Counted from the first letter of the stretch, positions 26,264-34,675 are shown. The stretch: DNA of 50,563 bases from JBBRYK01 sp038237665 (GCA_038237665.1 JBBRYK010000013.1:1-50563), one strand, 5' to 3'. A program made the numbers and translations. The notes: generated by a model from the letters alone, not told the origin.

Positions 26264-27793
26264 CTACCCGGCAAGGCTCGGCCGGGGCGGGGACACCATC
26301 GATCGGGCCTCCTCTCGGGCGGGAAGCCTGTCCTCTGCCACCTGGTCCAGCTCGACCAGGCGGATCGACGCAGCGATCACGGTCGCCGCTACGAGCAAGC
26401 CTTCCAGCGAAAAGAGCGTGGCCAGCGTCAACGACCCGGCCGCGACACCGACGAGCCAGACGGCGGCGCCATAGCGGGCCCAGGAGTCGCGCTCCTGCTC
26501 CTCACCGCGCCTAGACAGCAACAATCTCAGGGTTCCGAGCAGCGGGACGTAGAGCAGCAGCGTGCCGATCACCCCCATCGTCATTACGCCGTTCATCAGA
26601 CCGACGTCGCCGTTTCGAATCGAGCCGTTCGGCAGCTCGCGTACGGGCTTTACCGCCGGGTGCCAGAAGCCCAGCCCGATCGGCCAATGCTTGCCCAGAA
26701 CGTGCCACATATCGTGATACAGCCGGTAGCGATAACCGAAATTGCCCGTCTTGTTTCTCACCTCGTCGAGGCCGAGGTGGATCCTCGATCCGACGAGACC
26801 GGACACGCCTTTCGGCACGACGCTGACCCCGATGACCATGCTCGGGACCAGGATCAGCACGAGCACCGCGATCGAAACGGCGGCCGCCTGACGGAAGCGG
26901 ACGAAGCGGGGGCCCCCGCCGAAGAACCACAACGCACTGACGAGCAGGATGCCGAGCGTGATTCCCACATAGATGGCACGCGTGAGCGAGAGCACCGTTG
27001 CAGTGCCGCAGACGAAGGCAAGACCGAGGCCGGCTAGGCGGACGTTGGGTTTCCGGCCGAGCGCCGCCAGTCCCAGGCCCAGGGCAAATGTGACCAGCAC
27101 GATCTCGGCGACGGGAGAATAGAAGCGGTTCACTCCCTCGTACTTCGTGACCAGCGTCGAATGAATCGCCCAGGAAGCGTTGAGGTGAAACAGCTGGTTG
27201 GAAATCTGGCCGATTGCGAAGATCACCGCCCCTGCGTACAGCGTTCCCAGCATGATCAAGATCTCGCGCCGCGTCTGGAGGGTCCGGACCAGAAGCGGCA
27301 GCGCAATCGCGAAGTAGAGAAAGTCTCGGGCGAAGAGCGCGCCCTGGAGCAGCGGGACGGCATCGAAAAGATAGGTCCGAAAGAGAGTGAAGAGCCACCA
27401 TCCAGCGAGCGCGACACTCCACCACCGGATCCAGTTCGGCAGTCGGTAACTGGGCGTAGCGGAGGCCGAAAAGTACCAGTGCGCCAGCGCTGCGAAGAGC
27501 GCGAGGATGAAGATGTCGGACGGCCGGAATTTTCCGTGAGCGACGTAGTCGTTGAAGTTCACGCCGGGGATGCCGTTGACCGCCGCGACAATCAGGAGCC
27601 CGACGAGAAGCCCGCGGCTGACCGACGCGATCGCGGCGATTGTGAAGAGCCCGGCCAGCAGGACCAGCAGAATCACTCCGTAGTGCGACGCAGCGGCGAG
27701 GCCCGCGGTCGCCGATGCACCGAGCACCAGGATCGGACCGAGCCGCTCCGTGTGCTGGCGTAGCGCCGTCCCCGGTGCAGTCCGGCCGTTCAT
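26264..27793 (-). CDS. O-antigen ligase/polymerase family membrane protein (no insertion)
   Basis: A 509-residue polytopic protein with about eleven hydrophobic segments. It has the family's late extracytoplasmic loop near 'HWPIGLGFWHPAV', followed by 'NGDVGLMNGVMTMGVIGTL'. An early motif 'NGIPGVNFNDYVAHGKFRPS' precedes it, and basic/aromatic residues dominate the loop. The family transfers or polymerises lipid-linked oligosaccharides outside the membrane. Unlike the proteins at 13241, 37145 and 46543, it has no long beta-rich insertion. ATG 27793 follows the phosphoglycosyltransferase stop by 28 bases. As the polymerase placed beside the priming enzyme and Wzz/BY-kinase, it is the best candidate for the main Wzy of this operon. 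Confidence 0.82.
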   Translation of the reverse strand: MNGRTAPGTALRQHTERLGPILVLGASATAGLAAASHYGVILLVLLAGLFTIAAIASVSRGLLVGLLIVAAVNGIPGVNFNDYVAHGKFRPSDIFILALFAALAHWYFSASATPSYRLPNWIRWWSVALAGWWLFTLFRTYLFDAVPLLQGALFARDFLYFAIALPLLVRTLQTRREILIMLGTLYAGAVIFAIGQISNQLFHLNASWAIHSTLVTKYEGVNRFYSPVAEIVLVTFALGLGLAALGRKPNVRLAGLGLAFVCGTATVLSLTRAIYVGITLGILLVSALWFFGGGPRFVRFRQAAAVSIAVLVLILVPSMVIGVSVVPKGVSGLVGSRIHLGLDEVRNKTGNFGYRYRLYHDMWHVLGKHWPIGLGFWHPAVKPVRELPNGSIRNGDVGLMNGVMTMGVIGTLLLYVPLLGTLRLLLSRRGEEQERDSWARYGAAVWLVGVAAGSLTLATLFSLEGLLVAATVIAASIRLVELDQVAEDRLPAREEARSMVSPPRPSLAG

Positions 27794-27821
27794 CTCTCGC
27801 GCATAGTCTGTCGCGTGGGTC

Positions 27822-29297
27822 TCAATCAGCTCGGCCGCGGAAAACGACCGGGATGGTGCGGAGTAGGAGGCGGACGTCCTCGGAGAGAGACCAGGTCGTG
27901 ACGTAAAGGTAGTCGAGGCGCACCATGTCTTCGAACGGTATCGAGCTGGCGCCGAGCACCTGCCAGAGGCCTGTCATGCCAGGCTTGAGGTCGAGACGCT
28001 TGCGGGCCCACTGCTGCACGTGCTGGTCCTCGTCCAGGATCAACGGCCGCGGTCCGACCAGGCTCATCTCGCCCTTGAGAACGTTGATCAGCTGGGGTAG
28101 CTCGTCGAGGTTGTAGCGGCGCAGGAAACGCCCGAGCTGCGTGACGCGCGGATCGTCCTCGATCTTGAACATGCGAGGGTCGAGGTGCTTGTTCAGGTGG
28201 GCGAAGTCGAGCTTCCGGTCGTCCGCATCGGCCGACATCGTGCGGAACTTGAGGACTCGAAAGACCGTCTCTCCTGCGCCCCGTCGGACCTGGCTGAAGA
28301 TGGCCGGACCCCGGGAGTCGAGCCTGACTGCGAGCGCGATCCCTAGCAGGACGGGGGCGAAGAGCACGAGCCCGAGCAGAGAAACGCAGATATCCATCGT
28401 CCGCTTCAAGAGGTGGGACGACGACGACAGCCGGAACGGAGCGAGGCCCAGCAAGGGAAGGCCCTCGACCGAGTGAATGCCGATCCCCGCTCCGACCAGC
28501 TCGTAGAGCTGCGGGACGACGTCGATCTGGACGTTCTCGTCCGAGAGCGAATAGATCAACCCCAGCGTCTCGGACGTGCTCGTCTGTGGGAACGCGACGA
28601 TCACCCGTTCGACCTCGAGTTCCTGGATCAGCGAGGTCAGAGAGTCCGGAGAACCGAGAACCGGTAGGCCGCCGACCGTCTGCTCGTCGCCCGTGTCGCG
28701 GTCGACGAACCCGAGCAGGTTGAGGCCGTACTCGGGGTGTTGAAGGATCTTGCGCGCGAAGAGCTGGCCGACCGTGCCGGCCCCGATCACGATCGTGTTC
28801 TGGACGTAGTTCGGCGTTCGCCTGCAGTAGGCGCGCACGCTCGCTCGTGCTGAGGCGACGAGCACGAGGGCGAAGAACCAGAACGTGACCAGCTTCGGAA
28901 GATCCGGAGTTGCGACGCCGGTCACCCAGGCGCCGGCGGCGAGGAGCCAGGCGCCGAGGGTGATCATGTGGAGGAACGTGATCACCTCGTCCCCCGTCGA
29001 GTGATCCGTGCGCTCCTCGTCCTTGTCATAGAGGCCGTACAGCTTGGCCGCGACGACCCACAGCGGCATGGTGCAGATAAAGAGCAGGACCTCGGTGTGC
29101 GTGGCGAAGGTGCCCCGATGTCCTTGCCAGGGCACCCAGATCAGCTCCGCGGCGATGAAGGCGGCCAGAAGACCGACGACATCGGCCAGCAGAAGCAGCC
29201 GGCGAATGAGCCAGCCCCGCCGCCAGCGACTCTTCGAGCGCGCTGGGACACCGAACGAGCGCTCGAGCGCCTCGAGAACGTCCGTCGCGTCAGGCAA
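27822..29297 (-). CDS. Polyprenyl glycosylphosphotransferase (WcaJ/WbaP-like initiating enzyme)
   Basis: A 491-residue membrane enzyme that starts repeat-unit synthesis by moving a sugar-1-phosphate onto undecaprenyl phosphate. Four N-terminal hydrophobic helices (about 30-140) precede a Rossmann-like domain, 'TIVIGAGTVGQLFARKIL' to 'ERVIVAFPQTST'. The C-terminal catalytic domain (about 300-491) has 'RTMDICVSLLGLVLFAPVL', 'VLKFRTM' and 'YNLDELPQLINVLKGEMSL', with the Asp-Glu catalytic pair, then 'VGPRP' and 'KPGMTGLWQV'. The start is TTG 29297, the only suitable initiator. It lies 53 bases after the BY-kinase stop and heads the biosynthetic part of the operon. Confidence 0.93.
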   Translation of the reverse strand: MPDATDVLEALERSFGVPARSKSRWRRGWLIRRLLLLADVVGLLAAFIAAELIWVPWQGHRGTFATHTEVLLFICTMPLWVVAAKLYGLYDKDEERTDHSTGDEVITFLHMITLGAWLLAAGAWVTGVATPDLPKLVTFWFFALVLVASARASVRAYCRRTPNYVQNTIVIGAGTVGQLFARKILQHPEYGLNLLGFVDRDTGDEQTVGGLPVLGSPDSLTSLIQELEVERVIVAFPQTSTSETLGLIYSLSDENVQIDVVPQLYELVGAGIGIHSVEGLPLLGLAPFRLSSSSHLLKRTMDICVSLLGLVLFAPVLLGIALAVRLDSRGPAIFSQVRRGAGETVFRVLKFRTMSADADDRKLDFAHLNKHLDPRMFKIEDDPRVTQLGRFLRRYNLDELPQLINVLKGEMSLVGPRPLILDEDQHVQQWARKRLDLKPGMTGLWQVLGASSIPFEDMVRLDYLYVTTWSLSEDVRLLLRTIPVVFRGRAD

Positions 29298-29350
29298 CTG
29301 CCACTACCCTCACTTCGCGCCCTACCTTTCGCTTCGGGGCGCCTTGGCCG

Positions 29351-30955
29351 CTACGAGGCAACCGCTCGCTTCGGTTCCGTCGCCGCAGATCGTGCGCTCG
29401 GCCGGTACCCGTACCCGTACCCATACCCGTACGTCTCTTCCAGGTGTGTACCGGTCAGGACAAACCCGAGCTTCTCCGCCGGGCAGCTCTCGAGAACCCG
29501 GCGAAGCTCGTTGAGCATGGGCCGCCGCGCCTGCGTCGTGTTGGAGACGACCATGATTCCGTCGACCTTTCCGCTCAGGGTGATTGCGTCACCGACCCGC
29601 AAGAGCGGTGGCGAGTCGACCAGAATGATGTCGGCCATGTGGCGGAGCTGCTCGAAGATCTCGGTCAGCATGCGGCTGCCGACGAACTCCCCCCCCACAT
29701 CGGGCGGGAGCGGGCCGCATGGAAGCAGTTCGAGCAGCCCCTGTGCGTCATGTCTACCGTCGTCGGTCAGCCCGACCGCGACCGAGCGGCTGCTGGGATC
29801 GGAGACCGCAATCGGGACGAGCGCATCCTGGAGCGGAAGCTGCCCGATCGCCACCTGAGTCAGACCCGGGCGCTTGCCCAAACCAAACAGCTTGTCGAGG
29901 TACGGACGGCGGAGATCGAGGTCGACTGCAATCACGCGCCGGCCGGCCCTTGCATAGGCGACGGCCAGGTTCGCGACCGTCGTCGTCTTGCCCTCCGCTT
30001 CCAAGCCGCTCGTGACCATGAGGATCTGCGCTCGGCGTTCGAGATTGACGAAATCGAGGTTGGTGCGGAGCACGCGAAAAGCCTCTGCGTGGACATTTTC
30101 GGGCTCGTCCAACATCGCGAGCTTGTGCTCGTTCCGGAGTCGCGCGGGAGGCTCGGGCAACCGAGCGAGGAGAGGAAGGCCGAGCCGCTCGGCCATCTCT
30201 TCCGCCGTGCGGACCCGCGTGTCCAGCGCGTCTCGCAGGAACGCAAGAGCAAGCCCGGCAACCAGACCGAGAAAGAACCCGAGAATCGCCGTTCGGACAG
30301 GCCGGGGCTGCACCTGGGTCGCCCCGAGCGCCGGACGGGTGAGGACGGGCGGCTGGAGGAGGGCCTCGAGCGCCTGAAGTGTCTGCGCTTTCTGCACCAG
30401 CGTCAGGTACAGGGCCGAATGCGTGTCCCCGATCGCCTCGAGCTGCTTGATCTGGGTTGCCACCTGAGCCTCGAGGCGCTTGAGCTGTTGTGTATCGAGA
30501 TTGTGCCGGAACCTGATGAAGGCGTTCGCGTAGGCGGAGGCGAGCTTGGCCGCCATGCCCGGCACGGGATCGATGACGCTCACCTGGAGGAGGTCGGCAT
30601 CCGTCTTGGGCGACACGGACGAATTGGCGAGCAGGTCCCCGGGCGTGCGGTCGTCGACGTGTGCAGCCTTCAACGCGGCGGCCGCGACGGACGGGACACG
30701 GGCAAGGTCAGCAGAGGTATTTCCCAACCGGATCGGGTCGACGTACGGCGAGTAGACGCCTGCAACGGCAGCGCCCACGTCCTTCGTGTTGAGCCAGACC
30801 TCGGCGGTCGCCTGGTAGCGGTGGCTCTGATGCAGCGAGTACACGATCGCCACCAGCGGTGCGAGCACGAGCGCCTGGAGCACGATCCACTTCCGCTGAC
30901 GGAGGACGTGGAGATAGTGCTGAAGGCTCGACGTGTCTGGAGCGTTGCTACGCAC
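29351..30955 (-). CDS. Wzz chain-length regulator fused to a BY-type tyrosine kinase
   Basis: A 534-residue protein controlling polysaccharide polymerisation and export. Helix 1 is about 24-41 and helix 2 about 222-240, flanking an extracytoplasmic coiled-coil Wzz domain. The cytoplasmic kinase has Walker A (residues 317-324, Lys323), A' 'VIAVDLDLRRP' and Walker B 'DIILVDSPPLL'. A Tyr-Gly alternating tail (Tyr509, 511, 513, 515, 517) is followed by a basic end; BY-kinases autophosphorylate on such tyrosine clusters. GTG 30955 is the operon's first start, 206 bases from a divergent gene, so the operon promoter should lie there. The tail is coded by a 6-bp repeat (29405-29432). Confidence 0.93.
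   Translation of the reverse strand: MRSNAPDTSSLQHYLHVLRQRKWIVLQALVLAPLVAIVYSLHQSHRYQATAEVWLNTKDVGAAVAGVYSPYVDPIRLGNTSADLARVPSVAAAALKAAHVDDRTPGDLLANSSVSPKTDADLLQVSVIDPVPGMAAKLASAYANAFIRFRHNLDTQQLKRLEAQVATQIKQLEAIGDTHSALYLTLVQKAQTLQALEALLQPPVLTRPALGATQVQPRPVRTAILGFFLGLVAGLALAFLRDALDTRVRTAEEMAERLGLPLLARLPEPPARLRNEHKLAMLDEPENVHAEAFRVLRTNLDFVNLERRAQILMVTSGLEAEGKTTTVANLAVAYARAGRRVIAVDLDLRRPYLDKLFGLGKRPGLTQVAIGQLPLQDALVPIAVSDPSSRSVAVGLTDDGRHDAQGLLELLPCGPLPPDVGGEFVGSRMLTEIFEQLRHMADIILVDSPPLLRVGDAITLSGKVDGIMVVSNTTQARRPMLNELRRVLESCPAEKLGFVLTGTHLEETYGYGYGYGYRPSARSAATEPKRAVAS
29405..29432. repeat. 6-bp tandem repeat GTACCC (about 4.7 copies) in the BY-kinase tail
   Basis: Three perfect GTACCC units, one ATACCC and a partial unit lie in series. 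On the minus strand they read TAC GGG, coding Tyr-Gly pairs. Slippage would add or remove one Tyr-Gly pair per unit without changing frame. Confidence 0.95.
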
Positions 30956-31161
30956 GGTGGTGCGGGTCCCCCTTATGGGACGACGGAATGGCAGGACGGC
31001 GGATTGGCTCCAACGGTATCAAGCGTTCAGTTCGCCCTACGGTCCAGACTCCTTACCCTCGCCGTGCGTAATTCCTCCGCCGGATTGACTCGAAACCCGC
31101 GGAGGATGGGTCTGCGGGTGGGCAACTGACTGGTCCAGCGTGTCCGACAGAGCCGTCTAGT
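30956..31161. promoter_or_regulatory. 206-bp divergent intergenic region, expected promoter of the polysaccharide operon
   Basis: It separates the start of the 14-gene minus-strand operon from the plus-strand RodZ-domain gene. A short inverted sequence CCCTTATGGG lies at about 30970-30979. I could not assign confident -35/-10 hexamers in either direction; the promoter role is inferred from position only. Confidence 0.4.
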
Positions 31162-31776
31162 ATGGTCGGAGGCCGGCAGGAGTCGGCCCTCCCGCCCCCG
31201 AACGGTTTTCTGTTGCCACAGTCTCGCCCCGAAAGAATCGCCTTCGCTCTCGGCCTGGCCGTCATAGTCGCGTTCGCCGTGGCGCTGATCCCCGCGTACA
31301 CGCATTACCGCTCTTCGTCGTCGCCGAGCGACTCCTCGGGCAATTTCGGCACCTCGGTGCCGAACGAGAAGACGGTGTACCGGCCCAAGCCCGCGAAGAC
31401 GAAGCCGGCCGCGCCGGTCGTTCAGCCGCAACAGACCCGCGTCAAGACTTCCACCGGTACGCAGGCACATGCACACGCGAAGACGAAGCCGAAGCCGGCC
31501 GCACCGGCACCCGCATCCAGACAAGCCAAGGTAGCGCTGTCGGCAACGCGCGGCGACTGCTGGGTCGAGGCCCGTAAGGCCTCGGCAACCGGCAAGGTCA
31601 TCTACGTCGGGACGCTGACGAAGGGCAAGTCGGTGACGCTGAACGGGTCGCACCTCTGGATCCGCTTCGGTGCTCCACAGAACATCGACGTGGTGATCAA
31701 CGGCAAACCGGCGACGATCCCGGGTGGCTCGCAGAACTACGTCGTCACGCCCAAGGGCGTCAAAGCGACGGCCTAG
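31162..31776 (+). CDS. Membrane-anchored protein with RodZ C-terminal (DUF4115-type) domain
   Basis: A 204-residue protein: a short cytoplasmic N-terminus, one helix (about 26-45), a Lys/Pro/Ala-rich extracytoplasmic linker (about 50-120) with near-repeats 'AKTKPAAPV' and 'KTKPKPAAPA', and a compact beta domain (about 124-198). The domain signature 'GDCWVEARKASATGKVIYVG' continues with 'WIRFGAPQNIDVVING', as in the C-terminal domain of RodZ. The helix-turn-helix half of RodZ is absent. RodZ proteins organise cell-wall synthesis, so a wall- or glycan-contact role is plausible but unproven. The start is ATG 31162. The 3' end overlaps the convergent flippase gene by 17 bases. Confidence 0.8.
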   Translation: MVGGRQESALPPPNGFLLPQSRPERIAFALGLAVIVAFAVALIPAYTHYRSSSSPSDSSGNFGTSVPNEKTVYRPKPAKTKPAAPVVQPQQTRVKTSTGTQAHAHAKTKPKPAAPAPASRQAKVALSATRGDCWVEARKASATGKVIYVGTLTKGKSVTLNGSHLWIRFGAPQNIDVVINGKPATIPGGSQNYVVTPKGVKATA

Positions 31777-32947
31777 CGTTGCGCACCAGGTAGAGGAACC
31801 CGCCCGCGATCGCAACCTCGCTAGCGAGCCGGAAGGTTGCGAGCCACGTCAGCGACCCGGTCTGCCAGCCGGCCAGCGCTCCCCCGACCAGGATCGCGGC
31901 CGCAACGACGACGACGGGTATCCGCGCCGCCTGGCGGCCGGTCCGGACGAGATCGACGCCGAGCAGGTAGCCGTAGAACCGGATCGGGATCAGGATCGCG
32001 AGCAGGGCGATCGGCCACGTCAGGTGATGCAGCGTCCGTGACAAGACGAGCTCGAGGAGAGGCTGAGCGACGACGGCGAAGACGGCCGCGCACGCGATCC
32101 CGATCGCCATGCCGGCAGCTCGCCAGAGCCGCTGCCTCGACTCGTCGAGGGCGTACATCGCCAGTGCCAGCCCTTCGGCGACGAGAAAGGCGCTGTAGCA
32201 CGCGCGGAGCAGCGGGGCGTAGACACCCAGAAGTGCGAAGGTGCTCAGGAAGCCGAGTAGGACGACGTCCGCCTGACCCTCGACGACGATCGCCGCGCTC
32301 GCGGCCAGAAACCAGAGCTGCGAGCGGAGCGCCCCTTCCACCCGGCGCGCCTCGCTCTGCGGGCGCCGGCGAAGGATCGCTGCTCTCGCGAGCGTGCCTG
32401 CGCCGCGCGCGACCGTCAGGGCAGCAAGTGCCGAGGCGACCGGTGACATGAGCGGAAAGAACGCAAACGCGAGCGCGACGACGAGCCCCGACTCCGCGAT
32501 CGAGATGCCGCCTTCGGCGGCGAGCGCGCCGGTCCCGTTCAGGGCGCCCCCGTAGCCGAACGAGATCGCCAGCAGCGCCGGCAGCGCAAGCCCGACGAGA
32601 AAGACGGTCTCGTGCGACCCGAGCCCGATCGCCCAGAGCAGTCCGTAGAGCGCGCTCCCGGTCACCGCAGCCCCCCACCGCAGCGTTCGGGTCGCGCGAA
32701 GAGGGGGAAAGCGCTCGCCGAAGTACTTCAGCGGCAGCGAGAGCGACGTCATCGTGCCGACCTCGGCGAGATTGCCGCAGAGGAATGTCGTCGCCGAGGC
32801 CAGCGCCAGTCGCCCGACGTCGTCCAGGGTTCCGCGCCTGGCGACGAGAAGGAGCAGGACGAGCTGGACGAGTGAAGGCGCGAGCTTGGAGACCACGCCT
32901 CCGGCGACGACCGCCGTGGAGCCGGTCGCTCTATGCGAGCGCGGCAC
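31760..32947 (-). CDS. MOP-superfamily polysaccharide flippase-like membrane protein
   Basis: A 395-residue polytopic protein with about ten to twelve hydrophobic segments. It opens with 'GGVVSKLAPSLVQLVLLLLVARRG', the usual first Wzx helix, and later has 'FGYGGALNGTGALAAEGG' and 'GQADVVLLGFLSTFALLGVY'. It is shorter and more divergent than the flippase at 9799, so transport of lipid-linked oligosaccharide is probable but not certain. The frame is open up to 33148, but I start it at GTG 32947, which overlaps the end of the upstream GT4 gene by 17 bases; the residues before that are antisense-like. Co-transcribed with the GT4. Confidence 0.72.
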   Translation of the reverse strand: MPRSHRATGSTAVVAGGVVSKLAPSLVQLVLLLLVARRGTLDDVGRLALASATTFLCGNLAEVGTMTSLSLPLKYFGERFPPLRATRTLRWGAAVTGSALYGLLWAIGLGSHETVFLVGLALPALLAISFGYGGALNGTGALAAEGGISIAESGLVVALAFAFFPLMSPVASALAALTVARGAGTLARAAILRRRPQSEARRVEGALRSQLWFLAASAAIVVEGQADVVLLGFLSTFALLGVYAPLLRACYSAFLVAEGLALAMYALDESRQRLWRAAGMAIGIACAAVFAVVAQPLLELVLSRTLHHLTWPIALLAILIPIRFYGYLLGVDLVRTGRQAARIPVVVVAAAILVGGALAGWQTGSLTWLATFRLASEVAIAGGFLYLVRNARPSL

Positions 32948-33968
32948 GGTACGCCTCGACGTACGCAGCGGCCGCGCGCCGCCAGCCGAAGGCCGCGACG
33001 TGCTCGAGCCCGCGCGCGACGAGGCGCGCGCGCTCCTCCTCGTCCGTCGCGAGGCGGAGCAACGCCTGGGCCCAGCCGCGCTCGTCGGCGGGCTCGACCC
33101 GCAGGGCTGCCTCCCCCACGCTCTCGTCGAGCGAGGTGCCGCGCGCACTGATCACCGGTACCCCCCGCGCCATTGCCTCGAGTGGGGGAAGACCGAAGCC
33201 TTCCCCGAGCGAGGGCACCGCCAGGAAGCGAGCCCCGCAGTACAGCCGCTCGAGCTCGGGCTCGGGGACCCAGCCGAGCAGCTCCACCCCCGGCTCGGCC
33301 TCGAGCTCGGCCACGATCGGCCCGGCCGCATAGCCGGGCGCGCCGACGATCTTCCAGCACAGCTCCAGCCCTTCCGCCCGGGCGGCACGGAACGCCCGCA
33401 GCAGTCCGAGATGGTTCTTGCGCGGCTCGATCGTGGACACGGTCAGGAAATAACCGCCCGGGGCAGGCTCGACGGCCGAACGGGGCGGCCAGATCCCGGG
33501 ATAAATCACGCGAATGCGGCTCTCCGGAAACGAGGGGAATCGCGCGAGAAAGCGGTCGCGCGTGTACTCGGAGCCGGCGACGACCACCGCCGGCCGCTTA
33601 CGCACAGCCGCGCCGAGCATCAGACGCTTGTAGCGACCGACGGCCGGTGGGAACCAGTCGGGGCGATCGACGTAGAGGACGTCGTAGACGGTGAGGAGAA
33701 ACGGCGTTCGGCTGGCAAGCAGCGGGCGGTGATCCGGGAGATGCACGAGATCGACCTTCCTCGCCGCCCGAGCCACGGTGAATTGCTCGTGGAGAAGTCG
33801 GCTCAGCCGCCGGGCCGGCCGGTGCCGGCCGCCGTCGGATTGTGCTCCGCCGAGGACGACGAGCTCGTCACCCTCCGGGAGCGCCTCGGGAATGAATGCG
33901 CGGAGGCCGCGAATCGAGGAGCCGTGCCCACCGCTCCCGGCCTGGTGCGCGGGCAGGAGGATCCGCAT
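32931..33968 (-). CDS. Glycosyltransferase family 4 (GT-B fold)
   Basis: A 345-residue GT4 starting at ATG 33968 with 'MRILLPAHQAGSGGHGSSIR'. The N-terminal domain includes 'VDLVHLPDHRPLL' and 'TVYDVLYVDRPDWFP', usual for the mannosyl/rhamnosyl-type subgroup. The donor half begins 'FLTVSTIEPRKNHLGLLRAF' and has the E-x7-E motif in 'EGFGLPPLEAMARGVPVI'. It lies 30 bases downstream of the VapC-type toxin gene on the same strand, so part of its transcription might come from the toxin-antitoxin promoter. Its stop overlaps the start of the flippase-like gene. Confidence 0.92.
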   Translation of the reverse strand: MRILLPAHQAGSGGHGSSIRGLRAFIPEALPEGDELVVLGGAQSDGGRHRPARRLSRLLHEQFTVARAARKVDLVHLPDHRPLLASRTPFLLTVYDVLYVDRPDWFPPAVGRYKRLMLGAAVRKRPAVVVAGSEYTRDRFLARFPSFPESRIRVIYPGIWPPRSAVEPAPGGYFLTVSTIEPRKNHLGLLRAFRAARAEGLELCWKIVGAPGYAAGPIVAELEAEPGVELLGWVPEPELERLYCGARFLAVPSLGEGFGLPPLEAMARGVPVISARGTSLDESVGEAALRVEPADERGWAQALLRLATDEEERARLVARGLEHVAAFGWRRAAAAYVEAYRAALA

Positions 33969-33998
33969 GGGCGTTAGCCTACGAACCTGCTTGGTGCG

Positions 33999-34382
33999 CT
34001 ACTTGCGCGCATCGATGGTCGCGACCTCGTACTTGTCGATCTCCTGATCGTGGGCGACCAGCGTCAGGCCCTCGAGCGTCGCCTGCGCGACGAGCATCCG
34101 GTCGAAAGGGTCGCTGTGATGCCTGGGTAGCTCGGCCGAGGCGATGCCGTGCTCGACCGTGATCGGAAGGTCGTCGAATCCATTGGTCGTGATCCACTCG
34201 GCGATGTCTCCGGGCGCATCTAGCTTGCCGGCCGCCCGTTTTACCGCGATCTCCCAGGCGCTGGCGGCGCTGATGAGCACCCCATTCCCGCCGTCTGTGA
34301 TCGCCGCCCGGGCCTTCGGCCCGAGGCTCGAGTCGTCGTTCATCCACCAGAGGAACGCGTGCGTATCGAGCAGCAATTCCAC
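33999..34382 (-). CDS. vapC: VapC-type PIN-domain toxin
   Basis: A 127-residue PIN-domain ribonuclease. The acidic metal-binding residues are in place: Asp6 in 'LLLDTHAFLWW', Glu44 in 'SAWEIAVKR', Asp94 in 'DPFDRMLVAQA' and Asp112 in 'LVAHDQEID'. The 'DTHAFLWW' opening marks the subgroup usually paired with Phd/YefM-like antitoxins. GTG 34382 overlaps the antitoxin stop by one base (TAGTG), so synthesis is translationally coupled to the antitoxin, as usual in these pairs. Related toxins cut tRNA or rRNA; the target here cannot be read. Confidence 0.93.
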   Translation of the reverse strand: MELLLDTHAFLWWMNDDSSLGPKARAAITDGGNGVLISAASAWEIAVKRAAGKLDAPGDIAEWITTNGFDDLPITVEHGIASAELPRHHSDPFDRMLVAQATLEGLTLVAHDQEIDKYEVATIDARK

Positions 34383-34618
34383 TACCAGTCGAATGCCTTG
34401 TCGAAGCCGGCTGGAACCTCGTCGAACCCCGCCTTGATCGTGATCTTGCCGGCGAGGAGCCCAGGCTTCCGGTCGGGAGCGGTCGGCCTGTAGCCGACGA
34501 TCTTCGCCACGGGCTTGCCGCCGTTCTCGACCACGATCTCCTGCCCCGCCACGGCTTGCTTGACGAGCTTCGAGAAGTGCGTCTTCGCCTCGTGGATCCC
34601 AACGACGACACGTCTCAT
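34382..34618 (-). CDS. vapB: Phd/YefM-type antitoxin
   Basis: A 78-residue antitoxin starting at ATG 34618 with GGAGG (34626-34630) 7 bases before it. The N-terminal DNA-binding part 'GIHEAKTHFSKLVKQAVAG' and 'EIVVENGGKPVAKIVGY' are the Phd/YefM fold. The C-terminal 'ITIKAGFDEVPAGFDKAF' is the disordered toxin-neutralising tail. It probably represses its own promoter at the palindrome 34631-34655 directly upstream. First gene of the toxin-antitoxin pair, ahead of a GT4 and a flippase-like gene on the same strand. Confidence 0.9.
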   Translation of the reverse strand: MRRVVVGIHEAKTHFSKLVKQAVAGQEIVVENGGKPVAKIVGYRPTAPDRKPGLLAGKITIKAGFDEVPAGFDKAFDW

Positions 34619-34630
34619 CCGTACGCCTCC

Positions 34631-34655
34631 GTAGTAGACTAACTTAGTCCACTAC
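34631..34655. promoter_or_regulatory. 25-bp near-perfect palindrome, probable operator of the toxin-antitoxin pair
   Basis: Left arm GTAGTAGACTAA and right arm TTAGTCCACTAC around a central C pair at 11 of 12 positions. The site is AT-richer than the surrounding DNA and lies immediately before the GGAGG of the antitoxin. This is the standard place for the self-repressor operator of Phd-like antitoxins. The exact -10/-35 hexamers are not clear. Confidence 0.75.
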
Positions 34656-34675
34656 GCTAGCACACCGTTCGGTTG

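Noticed and set aside
29405..29432. On/off phase variation of the BY-kinase by the GTACCC repeat
   Set aside because: The unit is 6 bases, so gain or loss never changes frame; only tail length could vary.
34619..34675. The 34631-34655 palindrome as a terminator of the upstream glycoside hydrolase gene
   Set aside because: No T-run follows on the minus strand, the arms are not GC-rich, and it is placed at the antitoxin ribosome site.
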